Positions 34,159 to 41,137 of a stretch of 64,000 nt of DNA are shown here, one piece after another (position 1 is the first letter of the stretch; every line of letters begins with the position of its first letter). This DNA comes from Acinetobacter modestus (GTDB lineage Bacteria; Pseudomonadota; Gammaproteobacteria; Pseudomonadales; Moraxellaceae), in the NCBI RefSeq assembly GCF_014636095.1, contig NZ_BMDV01000002.1, forward strand, positions 567,724 through 631,723, in the 5' to 3' direction. The position numbers and the translations under genes are program-made. The notes under the pieces are model-generated. The model searched no databases. It saw nothing but the letters and a program-made list of their open reading frames with translations, and had not been told where the DNA came from.

Positions 34159-34760
34159 ACACAACAAAGATACTAGGTGAGGCTGTTGGCATACAAAGCC
34201 AAGGCACAGTAGACAAGACCGAAACACAAACTAAAGAAGGGCTAACTTCAGCCTTAATTGTTGGTCAATTTAAGCGTGGACGAGTGGATAAGCCAATGAC
34301 TATCCATCAAGGTAACATTCGCGGTCAATTGGGCTATGAGCCTACAAATATTGATTATCAAGCTGTACAGGATTGCTTAGACACGGGTGTGCTTAGTGTT
34401 CAAGTTTTACGTGTCGGAGGAATGATTGTAGATCCAGAAGTTCCTCATATCATTAGTTGTGAAGGTGCGACTGAGAATATAAGCTTTTTCATAACTGGGA
34501 ATTGGCAGATTTATATCGACGATGAAATAGAGCCATATTCTGGGAAAATTTCAAATGCATTAAGTCAGCTTTTTTCCGCTGGAAAAATAACAGGTGATTG
34601 GGATGGAGTGATGCTTATGCAAAATATTGATAATGTTCCACATAGATTTAAATTTTTCCCGATAGATGAAAACGTAACTCATGTCGCTGCTACAAATAAT
34701 CCTACATTTATCGAGCATGAGGATGGCAGTCTGACCTTCTGCTTAGCTGCAATAGCATAA
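34155..34760 (+). CDS. Sheath-type domain protein with unrelated C-terminus (copy 2)
   Basis: A 201-residue protein. Residues 1-88 are nearly identical to the product of 13556, with only three changes (R to Q at 39, P to L at about 81, I to V at about 83). Residues 89-201 are different and beta-rich, with ENISFFITGNWQIYIDDEIEP and FKFFPIDENVTHV. The head domain is thus a reusable module: once beside the sheath, once fused to a new tail. ATG overlaps the preceding stop. Function unknown; a tail accessory role is plausible. Confidence 0.6.
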   Translation: MNTTKILGEAVGIQSQGTVDKTETQTKEGLTSALIVGQFKRGRVDKPMTIHQGNIRGQLGYEPTNIDYQAVQDCLDTGVLSVQVLRVGGMIVDPEVPHIISCEGATENISFFITGNWQIYIDDEIEPYSGKISNALSQLFSAGKITGDWDGVMLMQNIDNVPHRFKFFPIDENVTHVAATNNPTFIEHEDGSLTFCLAAIA

Positions 34761-34775
34761 AATACATGAATTCTA

Positions 34776-34800
34776 AGCCACCTTTTTAGGTGGTTTTTTT
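34776..34800 (+). terminator. Rho-independent terminator
   Basis: CCACCT (34778-34783) pairs with AGGTGG (34788-34793), followed by seven T. It directly precedes the leader of the lysis cassette. Confidence 0.8.
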
Positions 34801-34885
34801 ATTGGAACATCATCTCAATCATAGAATTTCAATCCTTCAAAATAAATCTAATATTTAAGCAAATTACAAAATTTTAGGATGCGAA
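34801..34885 (+). promoter_or_regulatory. GGAAC leader, copy 13 (lysis cassette)
   Basis: ATTGGAAC at 34801-34808 follows a terminator T-run, with GGAAC starting 82 nt before ATG 34886, the longest spacing. An imperfect ATCCT...AAAAT / ATTTTAGGAT hairpin overlaps the AGGA ribosome site. Confidence 0.6.
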
Positions 34886-35170
34886 ATGTCTGAATACACT
34901 GAGGCTGCAATTGAAACTTCGAGTGCTGTAACGGCAACTGCAGCTAAAACAACAGTATTTGGTGGTGTTGCTACAGCAAGTGCAAAATTCTTTGGACTAG
35001 ATCCAATTACATTTATTGGTTTAGTTGTTGCTATCGGCGGTCTAATCATCAGTATTTTTAGTTTTTTAATTAATTGGTACTACAAGCGGCAAGAAAATAA
35101 ACGTGCTGAAGAAATCCATAAATTAGAACGAGACAAACTATTGGGGAAGTTAAATGTCAAACAAGACTAA
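34886..35170 (+). CDS. Holin
   Basis: A 94-residue membrane protein. Residues 1-35 are Ala/Thr-rich and mildly amphipathic, residues 41-65 form one strong membrane helix (ITFIGLVVAIGGLIISIFSFL), and the tail is highly charged (YYKRQENKRAEEIHKLERDK). This is the usual layout of small phage holins that permeabilise the inner membrane. The gene overlaps the endolysin gene by 17 nt. Confidence 0.75.
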   Translation: MSEYTEAAIETSSAVTATAAKTTVFGGVATASAKFFGLDPITFIGLVVAIGGLIISIFSFLINWYYKRQENKRAEEIHKLERDKLLGKLNVKQD

Positions 35171-35684
35171 GTTATGGGTAGGCATCACTGGGGGGATTTT
35201 TGCGGTTAGTGTTGTCGGTGTTCAATGGACCCAAGAGCGTGAAGGTACCGTGTTAAAGCCTTATTATGATTCTGGGGGTGTGGTCACTGTCGGGACAGGA
35301 ACTACGGTTTATCCGAATGGGGAGAAAGTAAAAATAACAGATACACCGATCACTAAAAAACAGGCTACAGAATTTCTTCAGTATCACATGAAAGGTGATG
35401 TTGCTGTTCTAAACCAATCTTTAAGAGGTGTGAAGCTTTCACAAGATGAATATGACGTTTACGCAGACTTTGTTTATCAGTACGGGCGTAATACTTGGTC
35501 AAATTCATCAATGCTTCGTAATCTAAAACAGGGCAAATATGTTCAGGCCTGTAATTCATTACTTCTCTATAAATACATCACAAAAAACGGCAAGAAAGTA
35601 GATTGTTCAATTGCCGCTAATAAATGTTATGGCGTTTGGAGTTGGCAAGTTAAACGAACAAAAAAGTGCTTGGGAGTGAACTAA
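35154..35684 (+). CDS. Endolysin, GH24 lysozyme with SAR-type N-terminus
   Basis: A 176-residue muramidase that cleaves peptidoglycan. Residues 7-26 form a weakly hydrophobic, Gly/Val-rich helix typical of signal-arrest-release endolysins, so it may reach the periplasm without the holin pore. The active site follows: EREGTVLKPYYDSGGVVTVG with T44-T46 gives the Glu-8-Asp-5-Thr GH24 signature. Cysteines near the C-terminus may rearrange on activation. The spanin gene starts directly after its stop. Confidence 0.85.
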   Translation: MSNKTKLWVGITGGIFAVSVVGVQWTQEREGTVLKPYYDSGGVVTVGTGTTVYPNGEKVKITDTPITKKQATEFLQYHMKGDVAVLNQSLRGVKLSQDEYDVYADFVYQYGRNTWSNSSMLRNLKQGKYVQACNSLLLYKYITKNGKKVDCSIAANKCYGVWSWQVKRTKKCLGVN

Positions 35685-36095
35685 ATGTATCTATTACTTC
35701 TAATTTGGAATAACAAACGCTGGGCAATAATCATTATTTTATTGTTTCTGCATTTGGCTCAGTTGGCACACGTAAATTATCTTGCTAACAAAATCAAAAA
35801 GACAAACTCACAATGTGAGCAACGTGTAGATGCAGTGAAAGGCAAGCTGATTGATATGTATGTTAAGCAAGCCCAACAATTAAACAAAGTTAGTTTAAAT
35901 CTTGCAGCTAAAGAGATTGAAATTAATGAACATTTTGAGACAGTACGTTATGAAAAAGAACGCATCAAAACTAATATTGTTTATCGTAATGTGTGTAGCG
36001 ATGTTGCAGGTCGCAGCTTGCTCAACGATGAAATTAAAAGCGTCAACACCGCCATTACCCGTCAACTTAACAGCGCCATTGCCAAAGCTCAATGA
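35685..36095 (+). CDS. Inner-membrane spanin (Rz-like)
   Basis: A 136-residue type II membrane protein. Residues 2-26 hold a short basic stretch and one hydrophobic helix; residues 30-110 form a charged periplasmic coiled coil. It bridges to the outer-membrane spanin encoded in another frame inside it and disrupts the outer membrane in lysis. It starts immediately after the endolysin stop. Confidence 0.75.
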   Translation: MYLLLLIWNNKRWAIIIILLFLHLAQLAHVNYLANKIKKTNSQCEQRVDAVKGKLIDMYVKQAQQLNKVSLNLAAKEIEINEHFETVRYEKERIKTNIVYRNVCSDVAGRSLLNDEIKSVNTAITRQLNSAIAKAQ

Positions 36096-36213
36096 GTTAA
36101 AAGGAGATACTGGAGGTGATTGGCTAGATTGGGGTATTGATACAGTTCAGAAATATTCATTATGCGTGCAACGCGTTTCAGCGTTAATAGAAGCAAACGA
36201 GCCCTCTAAATGA
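35950..36213 (+). CDS. Outer-membrane spanin lipoprotein (Rz1-like), embedded gene
   Basis: An 87-residue lipoprotein encoded mostly inside the inner spanin gene in another frame. I choose ATG 35950 because it gives a proper signal peptide: MKKN, then a hydrophobic run, then VAAC with the lipid-modified Cys followed by Ser-Thr. The mature part is Pro-rich at first (ASTPPLPVNLTAPLPK), as in Rz1. It extends 118 nt past the inner spanin gene. Confidence 0.75.
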   Translation: MKKNASKLILFIVMCVAMLQVAACSTMKLKASTPPLPVNLTAPLPKLNELKGDTGGDWLDWGIDTVQKYSLCVQRVSALIEANEPSK

Positions 36214-36294
36214 AGGCTCGTACAATGTGCAAAAATCTGCGCTAAAACTGAAAGATAATGTGTTTTCTGAGCAAATATTTTCACAATTATAAGT

Positions 36295-36528
36295 TTATTC
36301 AGTCACTGCAACAAAACCTTTCAGTTTTCGGCGATATAAAGTCAAATATCGTTCAGCATCATCTTTTGTGTGAAACTCTTTAGCACCTTCTTTCTTTTCT
36401 GAAAAAATGTACTTCTGATTGTACATAGCACTGATGTCAGAATAGTCTTGATAATCTTCAAATAAGTCAGTCTCTATGTGCATATATTTATTGCCATTTT
36501 TAAGATAATAGGGTCTCATACCAATCAC
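36295..36528 (-). CDS. Small hypothetical prophage protein
   Basis: A 77-residue Tyr/Lys/Asp-rich soluble protein (YYLKNGNKYMHIETDLFEDYQDY, residues split by many charged positions). Its start overlaps the end of the upstream minus-strand gene by 4 nt, so the two are co-translated. It is convergent with the lysis cassette. Function unknown. Confidence 0.45.
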   Translation of the reverse strand: MIGMRPYYLKNGNKYMHIETDLFEDYQDYSDISAMYNQKYIFSEKKEGAKEFHTKDDAERYLTLYRRKLKGFVAVTE

Positions 36529-36728
36529 CTTTTCTTTTTCTGTTGGTTCACTATTTCAGGTGCTTCAAGCTGTGCAATATCGTCATAAATTGGATCTTGA
36601 CTAAAATCACTGTCTAATTCTTGAGTTACTTCCTCAAATGATTCTTGAATTGAGTCATCAAAAGTGTCTTGTGCGAAGTTGTCTTGGGGGAAGTCTTGGT
36701 TTTCGATAGGGATAGATTTAGAGGCCAT
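36525..36728 (-). CDS. Small acidic hypothetical prophage protein
   Basis: A 67-residue protein, very acidic and Gln/Asp-rich, with a repeated [D/N]FxQD pattern (QDFPQDNFAQD, later DFSQDPIYDD) and a basic end (QQKKKR). It is likely disordered and could mimic DNA or act as a small regulator, but that is speculation. It is expressed from the minus strand together with the gene at 36295. Confidence 0.45.
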   Translation of the reverse strand: MASKSIPIENQDFPQDNFAQDTFDDSIQESFEEVTQELDSDFSQDPIYDDIAQLEAPEIVNQQKKKR

Positions 36729-36817
36729 AATAGTTACTCTTGATTAAGTTACAGAATCAAGTTTGATCTTATAGCCATCATTTAATAAATTCAAATTCAA
36801 AGGATTGTGGATAAAGT

Positions 36818-36844
36818 AAAAAGCGACATTTCGTGTCGCTTTTT
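36818..36844. terminator. Bidirectional terminator
   Basis: AAAAAGCGACA pairs with TGTCGCTTTTT around TTTCG, a perfect stem with A- and T-runs on both sides. It separates the 36525 pair from the integrase unit. Confidence 0.85.
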
Positions 36845-36861
36845 AAACTTTATGTAAAACA

Positions 36862-37101
36862 TTATTTACTAGATTTTAAGTAATCTTCTTTATCGTTCTC
36901 TATTGCTTCAGAGAATTCATGTGATAACTTGTAATCTAAAATAGCTTTTGCTAATGATTGAATTGCTTCAGCATAAGTGTCAGCTTGCAGGTTTATTTTT
37001 AACAAAGCACAACCAACTTCCCATTTTTGCTTATCTTCTTTCCATAAAATAAGGAATGAGTGTTGAAGTGTATCGTTTATGAATTGCCCAGTTGATTTCA
37101 T
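36862..37101 (-). CDS. Small hypothetical protein after integrase
   Basis: A 79-residue soluble protein, 4 nt downstream of the integrase gene and probably in its transcript. It contains SFLILWKEDKQKWEVGCALLK and an acidic Lys/Asp C-terminus. It is not a recognisable excisionase: no winged-helix signature is seen. Function unknown. Confidence 0.45.
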   Translation of the reverse strand: MKSTGQFINDTLQHSFLILWKEDKQKWEVGCALLKINLQADTYAEAIQSLAKAILDYKLSHEFSEAIENDKEDYLKSSK

Positions 37102-37105
37102 ATAT

Positions 37106-38500
37106 TTACCTTAATCTAGCCTTTAACTGTTCAACTTTTGAAAGCGCTTTAAGGGCATCATCAATTTCTATTGGATTTTCAGAGACGGACTTTTCCAAAT
37201 AATCATGATGTCGTGTAATTTTCTTAAATTTCCTATTTTTTATGTTTGATATGATTTCATCATCTAGCAATAAATCTTCAATCATATTCATCGCAATTTG
37301 AAGATCTTCAAATGACACTTGTACATAACCTTCGGTTACATCATTAGATTCATCTGTAGCATGGTTTACAAGCTTTTTAATAGTGTATGAACCAATGTTT
37401 AAGCTGTTTGCAACGCTGGAAAATGTTCGTCTTAAGTCATGGTATGTAAATGTAATACCAGTCAACTCTGCAATTTTTAGCCTAGCTTTACTTCGATTTG
37501 CTACATGACCGACACCTTGCCTAGCTTGGAAAACATATTTACCACCACCTGAACGTTCAAAACGTTGTTGCATTATGTAGTGTAGAATTTTTCCCATTGG
37601 CAGAGTCAAAGGCTCACCATTTTTAGGATCAATTGATGTGATTGAGCCATATTTCAGATCGACATGAGACCATTCGATTGTCTCTGCTTCTTCTCTACGA
37701 AAACCAGTAAGTAAAATAGTTAATAAAAAATCTTGGTTGGTATAAGCATTATGATTCTTATATTGTTGTCCGACCCATTCTGTAGAAACTACAGCATCTA
37801 ACCAGTCTTTCATTTGATTACTACGAATATAGTTTTTTCTACGCTTAATTTTATTCCACGATTTTTTTGCTTTTAAAGTATTAACTGGATTTGAGACATC
37901 AATTATATTTTTATCATTTACATCAAGATAATGCTCAACTGAGAAATTAAAAACAGCCCTAAAGAAACGCATTGCTAAATTTGCACGTGCTTTAGATCGT
38001 TTTGACAATTCAGCATGTTTCTCTTGAACCATCTTGCGTGATATATCGATCAGTTTTATGTCACACCATTCTACTAAATAGTCTGTTACGCATTGATTAT
38101 AGTCATCTAAGGTATTTTGACTAAGCTCTCGTTCTGTTTTGTAGGCGGTGTAGGCATCTAATAGGGTAGGTTGCTGATCTGCTTTCGCATAATCAGCATA
38201 CATTTCCTTTTTAGCTTCTTGTTTTTCTAGATTCGGGTTAATACCTTGGGCCATCAATCCTAGTAATTTAGTTGCTTGGTCACGTGCCTGTGTAGGTGTG
38301 ATTTCTCCATGTTTGCCGATAGTGACTCGTACTGAGGATTTGCCGTTACCAATGCGACGCTCAACCACATAAACTTTGGAAATGGTAACTCGCAACGCAA
38401 AGCCAATCAGCTCTGAATCCCTATAGATAACCTGCTTATCAGGTGATAAGGGCAAAGAATCAACAAATGTTTTTGTGAGCTTTGTTCTTTCAGAGGTCAT
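37106..38500 (-). CDS. Tyrosine recombinase / phage integrase (P4-type)
   Basis: A 464-residue site-specific recombinase. The N-terminal 100 residues (KTFVDSLPLSPDKQVIYRD, then GFALRVT and RVTIGKHGEITPTQAR) match the arm-binding domain of P4-type integrases. A SAM-like core-binding domain follows. The catalytic domain shows TGFRREEAETIEW (Arg), HDLRRTF (His-x-x-Arg), LVNHATDES and the probable nucleophile Tyr in GYVQVS near residue 402. It is transcribed away from the tRNA gene 157 nt from its start, as usual for tRNA-site integrases. Confidence 0.9.
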   Translation of the reverse strand: MTSERTKLTKTFVDSLPLSPDKQVIYRDSELIGFALRVTISKVYVVERRIGNGKSSVRVTIGKHGEITPTQARDQATKLLGLMAQGINPNLEKQEAKKEMYADYAKADQQPTLLDAYTAYKTERELSQNTLDDYNQCVTDYLVEWCDIKLIDISRKMVQEKHAELSKRSKARANLAMRFFRAVFNFSVEHYLDVNDKNIIDVSNPVNTLKAKKSWNKIKRRKNYIRSNQMKDWLDAVVSTEWVGQQYKNHNAYTNQDFLLTILLTGFRREEAETIEWSHVDLKYGSITSIDPKNGEPLTLPMGKILHYIMQQRFERSGGGKYVFQARQGVGHVANRSKARLKIAELTGITFTYHDLRRTFSSVANSLNIGSYTIKKLVNHATDESNDVTEGYVQVSFEDLQIAMNMIEDLLLDDEIISNIKNRKFKKITRHHDYLEKSVSENPIEIDDALKALSKVEQLKARLR

Positions 38501-38521
38501 AGTGTATGATCACGTGTGTTT

Positions 38522-38539
38522 GCAATAACTCGCAATAAC
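38522..38539. repeat. Tandem GCAATAAC pair upstream of integrase
   Basis: GCAATAAC occurs at 38522-38529 and 38532-38539, one helical turn apart, between the integrase start and the TGCCTACA pair. It may be a binding site for integrase, a directionality factor or a repressor; this is inference. Confidence 0.45.
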
Positions 38540-38555
38540 ATACAATATTTTTAAC

Positions 38556-38574
38556 TGCCTACATAGTGCCTACA
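38556..38574. repeat. TGCCTACA pair, left copy (candidate arm site)
   Basis: TGCCTACATAGTGCCTACA contains two identical octamers with an 11-bp period. A near-identical pair lies at 38862-38880 on the other side of the tRNA. Paired octamers next to P4-type integrase genes suit integrase arm-binding sites. Confidence 0.5.
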
Positions 38575-38584
38575 AAAAAACGTA

Positions 38585-38613
38585 TTGCAATGAAAAATGT
38601 TTTTATGTAGAAT
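38585..38613 (+). promoter_or_regulatory. Sigma-70 promoter of tRNA-Ile2
   Basis: TTGCAA (38585-38590) and TAGAAT (38608-38613) with a 17-nt spacer, about 45 nt upstream of the mature tRNA 5' end. Confidence 0.6.
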
Positions 38614-38657
38614 CAGCATCAAGTTAAAGCATTGTATTAATTGTATTTAACTTTATA

Positions 38658-38734
<77 letters not shown>

Positions 38735-38741
38735 TATATCG

Positions 38742-38776
38742 AACCTCGTAACTATTTGAGTTATGAGGTTTTTTAT
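38742..38776 (+). terminator. Terminator after tRNA-Ile2
   Basis: AACCTCGTAACT (38742-38753) pairs with AGTTATGAGGTT (38759-38770), one G-U, followed by a T-run. Confidence 0.85.
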
Positions 38777-38835
38777 TGCCTATTGATTGGGTTTCTCACT
38801 ACTTTTTATAGACCGTAATGTGGTCTATCGGTTCG

Positions 38836-38849
38836 ATAATCCGATGGTC
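38836..38849 (+). repeat. Partial copy of tRNA anticodon arm (att-like)
   Basis: ATAATCCGATGGTC matches tRNA positions 38693-38706 (ATAATCCGTTGGTC) at 13 of 14 bases. It lies 13 nt before the right TGCCTACA pair. It could be an attachment-site remnant of the prophage or of an older element at the same tRNA. Confidence 0.4.
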
Positions 38850-38861
38850 TATCTGTCTGAT

Positions 38862-38880
38862 TGCCTACACAGTGCCTACA
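38862..38880. repeat. TGCCTACA pair, right copy
   Basis: TGCCTACACAGTGCCTACA differs from the left copy at one base and has the same orientation. The stop codon of the minus-strand gene at 38865 lies inside it. Confidence 0.5.
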
Positions 38881-39122
38881 TATATTCTATGATTTACCCC
38901 CAGATCGTTTTCCAAGCATTTTGTCTTGCCGTGCGATTTAGGCATGTCGATGAGCCATGCTCTTAATGTCATCGCATCGTAAAACGCATGGGAAAACATG
39001 ATGTGTATGGGGGAATTGTGAGATTGCTTAGATTCCTCGTTTGGGGCAGGAGTTCTAGGGGAAGTTGCTGAATGGCGTGGGGGAGTTTTGCTTGTAGAGA
39101 ACATATTTGTCAGCTTTGCCAT
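38865..39122 (-). CDS. Hypothetical protein, possibly truncated
   Basis: An 85-residue protein, 11 nt downstream of the WYL regulator gene. It starts MAKLTNMFSTSKTPPRHSATS and continues with a Pro/Ser-rich stretch, then IHIMFSHAFYDAMTLRAWLID. Its last codons (YVGTV, stop) lie within the right TGCCTACA pair, so the original 3' end may have been replaced when an element inserted here. It may also be non-coding; the composition is only moderately protein-like. Confidence 0.35.
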   Translation of the reverse strand: MAKLTNMFSTSKTPPRHSATSPRTPAPNEESKQSHNSPIHIMFSHAFYDAMTLRAWLIDMPKSHGKTKCLENDLGVNHRIYVGTV

Positions 39123-39133
39123 TCAGTCTTGTA

Positions 39134-40045
39134 TTAGTTGATATATGCCTTTAGCCCATCCATCAACTCACTTTGTAAAATGTCAGGACTGACGACATGA
39201 ATATGTGGCATCCAGTAACGAATCAGTGAAAGAAGTTGTAGAGAACTGACATACTGACTACTAATGAGCAAAGCCCCATTATCCATTTCTTTGACAATTT
39301 GTTGATGAGGCAACAAGCTTCGTTGTCTAAAATGATCTGCAACTTCGGCACTAATGGTTAAAATGGCTTCCTGTTTGTCCTGTCCAAACCAGATACTTTC
39401 TTCTGCTTCTAATTGAGTCAGTATTTCTTTGCTATGTTGGAAAATGGATTGATCGCTGTGAACAACAACGTCTTTGACAAAGCTGAGACGATAGGCTTTC
39501 AACTTCTCATCTTTGACTGCTGCCAAATACCAACAGCTACGATGATTAATCAGTTTGTATGGTTCAAGTAGATGATAGCGACCTTTATAATACAGTGTGA
39601 CTTTGTGTCGATTTAGAATTGCAGGTTCAAGTTGCTCAAATAGAGCCTTGAACTTTGTGCCATCTTCATTGAATTGCCCTTTACTTTCATACACAGATTT
39701 TGCATTTTCATTCAATATTCTGCGTAAGAACTGTCTATCCATATTGGGGAATAAATCAGAAACACCCGAAAGCATAGAGAAATGGCGAATATCATCGTCA
39801 TTCAACTGCCCTAAATAATTATCGGGGAGTGTATAAAGTCCTTGCTCATTCAGCCCAAGCATCGGTAATGCCACCATTAAACGCTCATTAATATCACGTT
39901 GTATAGTGCGTTTACTCACGCCATATTGTTCTGCAAGCTGCTTGCTATCTAGTGCTTTGCCTTCGTTAAGCTGAGACAGCATGTCAGTGATCCGTTGTGC
40001 TAGTTTGACGTGTGCATTTTCGTTATCTGTCATTAGTTTTTCCAT
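39134..40045 (-). CDS. WYL-domain transcriptional regulator
   Basis: A 303-residue DNA-binding protein; the start may instead be the ATG at 40033, which has GGA at good spacing. Residues 15-65 form a winged helix (DSKQLAEQYGVSKRTIQRDI). Residues about 135-200 are the WYL domain (VTLYYKGRYHLLEPYKLINHRSCWYLAAV), a ligand-sensing fold, followed by a C-terminal extension (WCX-like). WYL regulators often repress phage-defence or mobile-element genes. Two GACA-N5-TGTC palindromes lie upstream, suggesting self-regulation. Confidence 0.8.
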   Translation of the reverse strand: MEKLMTDNENAHVKLAQRITDMLSQLNEGKALDSKQLAEQYGVSKRTIQRDINERLMVALPMLGLNEQGLYTLPDNYLGQLNDDDIRHFSMLSGVSDLFPNMDRQFLRRILNENAKSVYESKGQFNEDGTKFKALFEQLEPAILNRHKVTLYYKGRYHLLEPYKLINHRSCWYLAAVKDEKLKAYRLSFVKDVVVHSDQSIFQHSKEILTQLEAEESIWFGQDKQEAILTISAEVADHFRQRSLLPHQQIVKEMDNGALLISSQYVSSLQLLSLIRYWMPHIHVVSPDILQSELMDGLKAYIN

Positions 40046-40083
40046 AAATCATGCTTTCTATATCTATAGTATCTGCATAGATA

Positions 40084-40096
40084 GACAGGTAGTGTC
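40084..40096. promoter_or_regulatory. Palindromic operator candidate 1
   Basis: GACAGGTAGTGTC is a GACA-N5-TGTC palindrome 38 bp upstream of the WYL gene. With two flanking bases (TAGACAGGTAGTGTC) it matches the inverted site at 40172 at 13 of 15 positions. Confidence 0.45.
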
Positions 40097-40171
40097 GCTC
40101 TCCATAAAAATTATGTCATATCCCAATGAAAGCTATTATTTGATTCTTTTTTCCATTGTCCTATTTGCAAC

Positions 40172-40184
40172 GACATCACCTGTC
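40172..40184. promoter_or_regulatory. Palindromic operator candidate 2
   Basis: GACATCACCTGTC is the second GACA-N5-TGTC palindrome, inverted relative to the first and 75 bp from it. It sits between the WYL gene and the small + strand genes, so it could control both directions. Confidence 0.45.
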
Positions 40185-40230
40185 TACCCCTCCTGTTAAT
40201 CTTTAGACATCACAAACAGGAGCGTGAATA

Positions 40231-40311
40231 ATGAATCAATCATGCAATATTATTTATTTAAATCATAAGTTTATTATCTATATGGGGTGTAATAAGCCAA
40301 GTTTTGTGTAG
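40231..40311 (+). CDS. Very small ORF with good ribosome site
   Basis: A 26-codon frame (MNQSCNIIYLNHKFIIYMG...) starting behind AGGAG at a normal distance. It ends within the repeated leader of the next small gene. It could be a leader peptide; length alone gives no support. Confidence 0.2.
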   Translation: MNQSCNIIYLNHKFIIYMGCNKPSFV

Positions 40312-40353
40312 ATATTATCTTCATGGTGATTCAATAAAGGAGCAAACACCATG
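40309..40353 (+). repeat. 45-nt leader repeat, copy 1
   Basis: TAGATATTATCTTCATGG... through CAAACACCATG matches 43183-43227 at 42 of 45 positions, including the AAGGAG ribosome site and start codon of two different small genes. Confidence 0.6.
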
Positions 40354-40461
40354 ATGAAACGTTACTCAAAACCTAACGACCTATATGATGTGATGGTGAA
40401 GATTTTCAACGATATGAGAGCGTTACCACTAGACCATGTGCTTTCTAGCATAAGTCAGTAA
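40351..40461 (+). CDS. Small protein with duplicated leader (copy 1)
   Basis: A 36-residue protein (MMKRYSKPNDLYDVMVKIF...) behind an AAGGAG site. Its 45-nt leader recurs at 43183, in front of the 55-residue gene at 43225. The two proteins share only a loose start (K+Y/H, acidic first helix). It precedes the broken XRE gene by 12 nt. Function unknown; the shared leader supports real translation. Confidence 0.4.
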   Translation: MMKRYSKPNDLYDVMVKIFNDMRALPLDHVLSSISQ

Positions 40462-40473
40462 GGTAGCAATATC

Positions 40474-40692
40474 ATGGAAACTTTACGGCAATGGTTAGTA
40501 CAACAGCGTAAGCAGAAAAATCTAACTGAACGATAGTTAGCAAGAATCTTGGATAGACCTGTTTCATATGTACAGGATATTGAGCAAGGTCAATATATTT
40601 TAGGCATTGTAGAATTTCTAGAATACTGTAAGGCTTTAGATGCTGATTACATGATGGCTATAGAAATCATTCAGAATGAATTACGAAAGTAA
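40474..40692 (+). pseudogene. XRE-family regulator broken by an in-frame TAG
   Basis: A frame of 73 codons reading METLRQWLVQQRKQKN LTER, stop (TAG 40534-40536), then LARILDRPVSYVQDIEQGQ and an acidic end. Read through the stop, it is a helix-turn-helix protein similar to the intact minus-strand regulator at 40708 (RTLINWLKSERK, GLAERMDKPHSYIQKVEQGE). A single-base change would restore a sense codon, so the break looks recent. It is convergent with that paralogue, 15 nt apart. Confidence 0.7.
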
Positions 40693-40707
40693 TCTTAATA
40701 AAGGCAT

Positions 40708-40962
40708 TTAGCCTTTTGCTTTCTTAATTTCCTCTTGAATCAAATCCAAGCCAATTTGAGGATTAATCCCAAGCGTATTGCAGTACCAGACATATTCAAC
40801 AATATCCAAACGTCTCTCGCCTTGTTCGACTTTTTGTATGTACGAATGAGGTTTGTCCATGCGTTCAGCCAAGCCACGCATGGATAAATGATGTAATTTG
40901 CGTTCACTCTTGAGCCAATTGATCAGAGTTCGCATCTCGTCAGTGTAGATACTATTTGTCAT
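40708..40962 (-). CDS. XRE-family transcriptional regulator
   Basis: An 84-residue single-domain regulator. I choose the ATG at 40962 because TAGGTAC lies just upstream and the helix-turn-helix begins about 15 residues in; a longer frame reaching 41094 looks non-coding. The fold runs MRTLINWLKSERKLHHLSMRG, then LAERMDKPHSYIQKVEQGERR. Upstream are three spaced copies of a (T)RGGTAC-like word (TAGGTAC, GGGTACA, TAGGTACTAG), possible operators. It is unrelated in sequence to the integrase unit. Confidence 0.7.
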   Translation of the reverse strand: MTNSIYTDEMRTLINWLKSERKLHHLSMRGLAERMDKPHSYIQKVEQGERRLDIVEYVWYCNTLGINPQIGLDLIQEEIKKAKG

Positions 40963-41137
40963 GTACCTATTTTGAATACATTGATCAAATGTACCCAAAA
41001 ATGATACATTTCTAGTACCTAAAGTAGATACTTTTTGGTTGCATTTTCTCCATTGTTGATCACGTGATTTGGGGCTGCTAAAAATACTTATCAACGTTAT
41101 ATAGACGTTATTCTGATTGTGAACTAAGGTTAATAAA

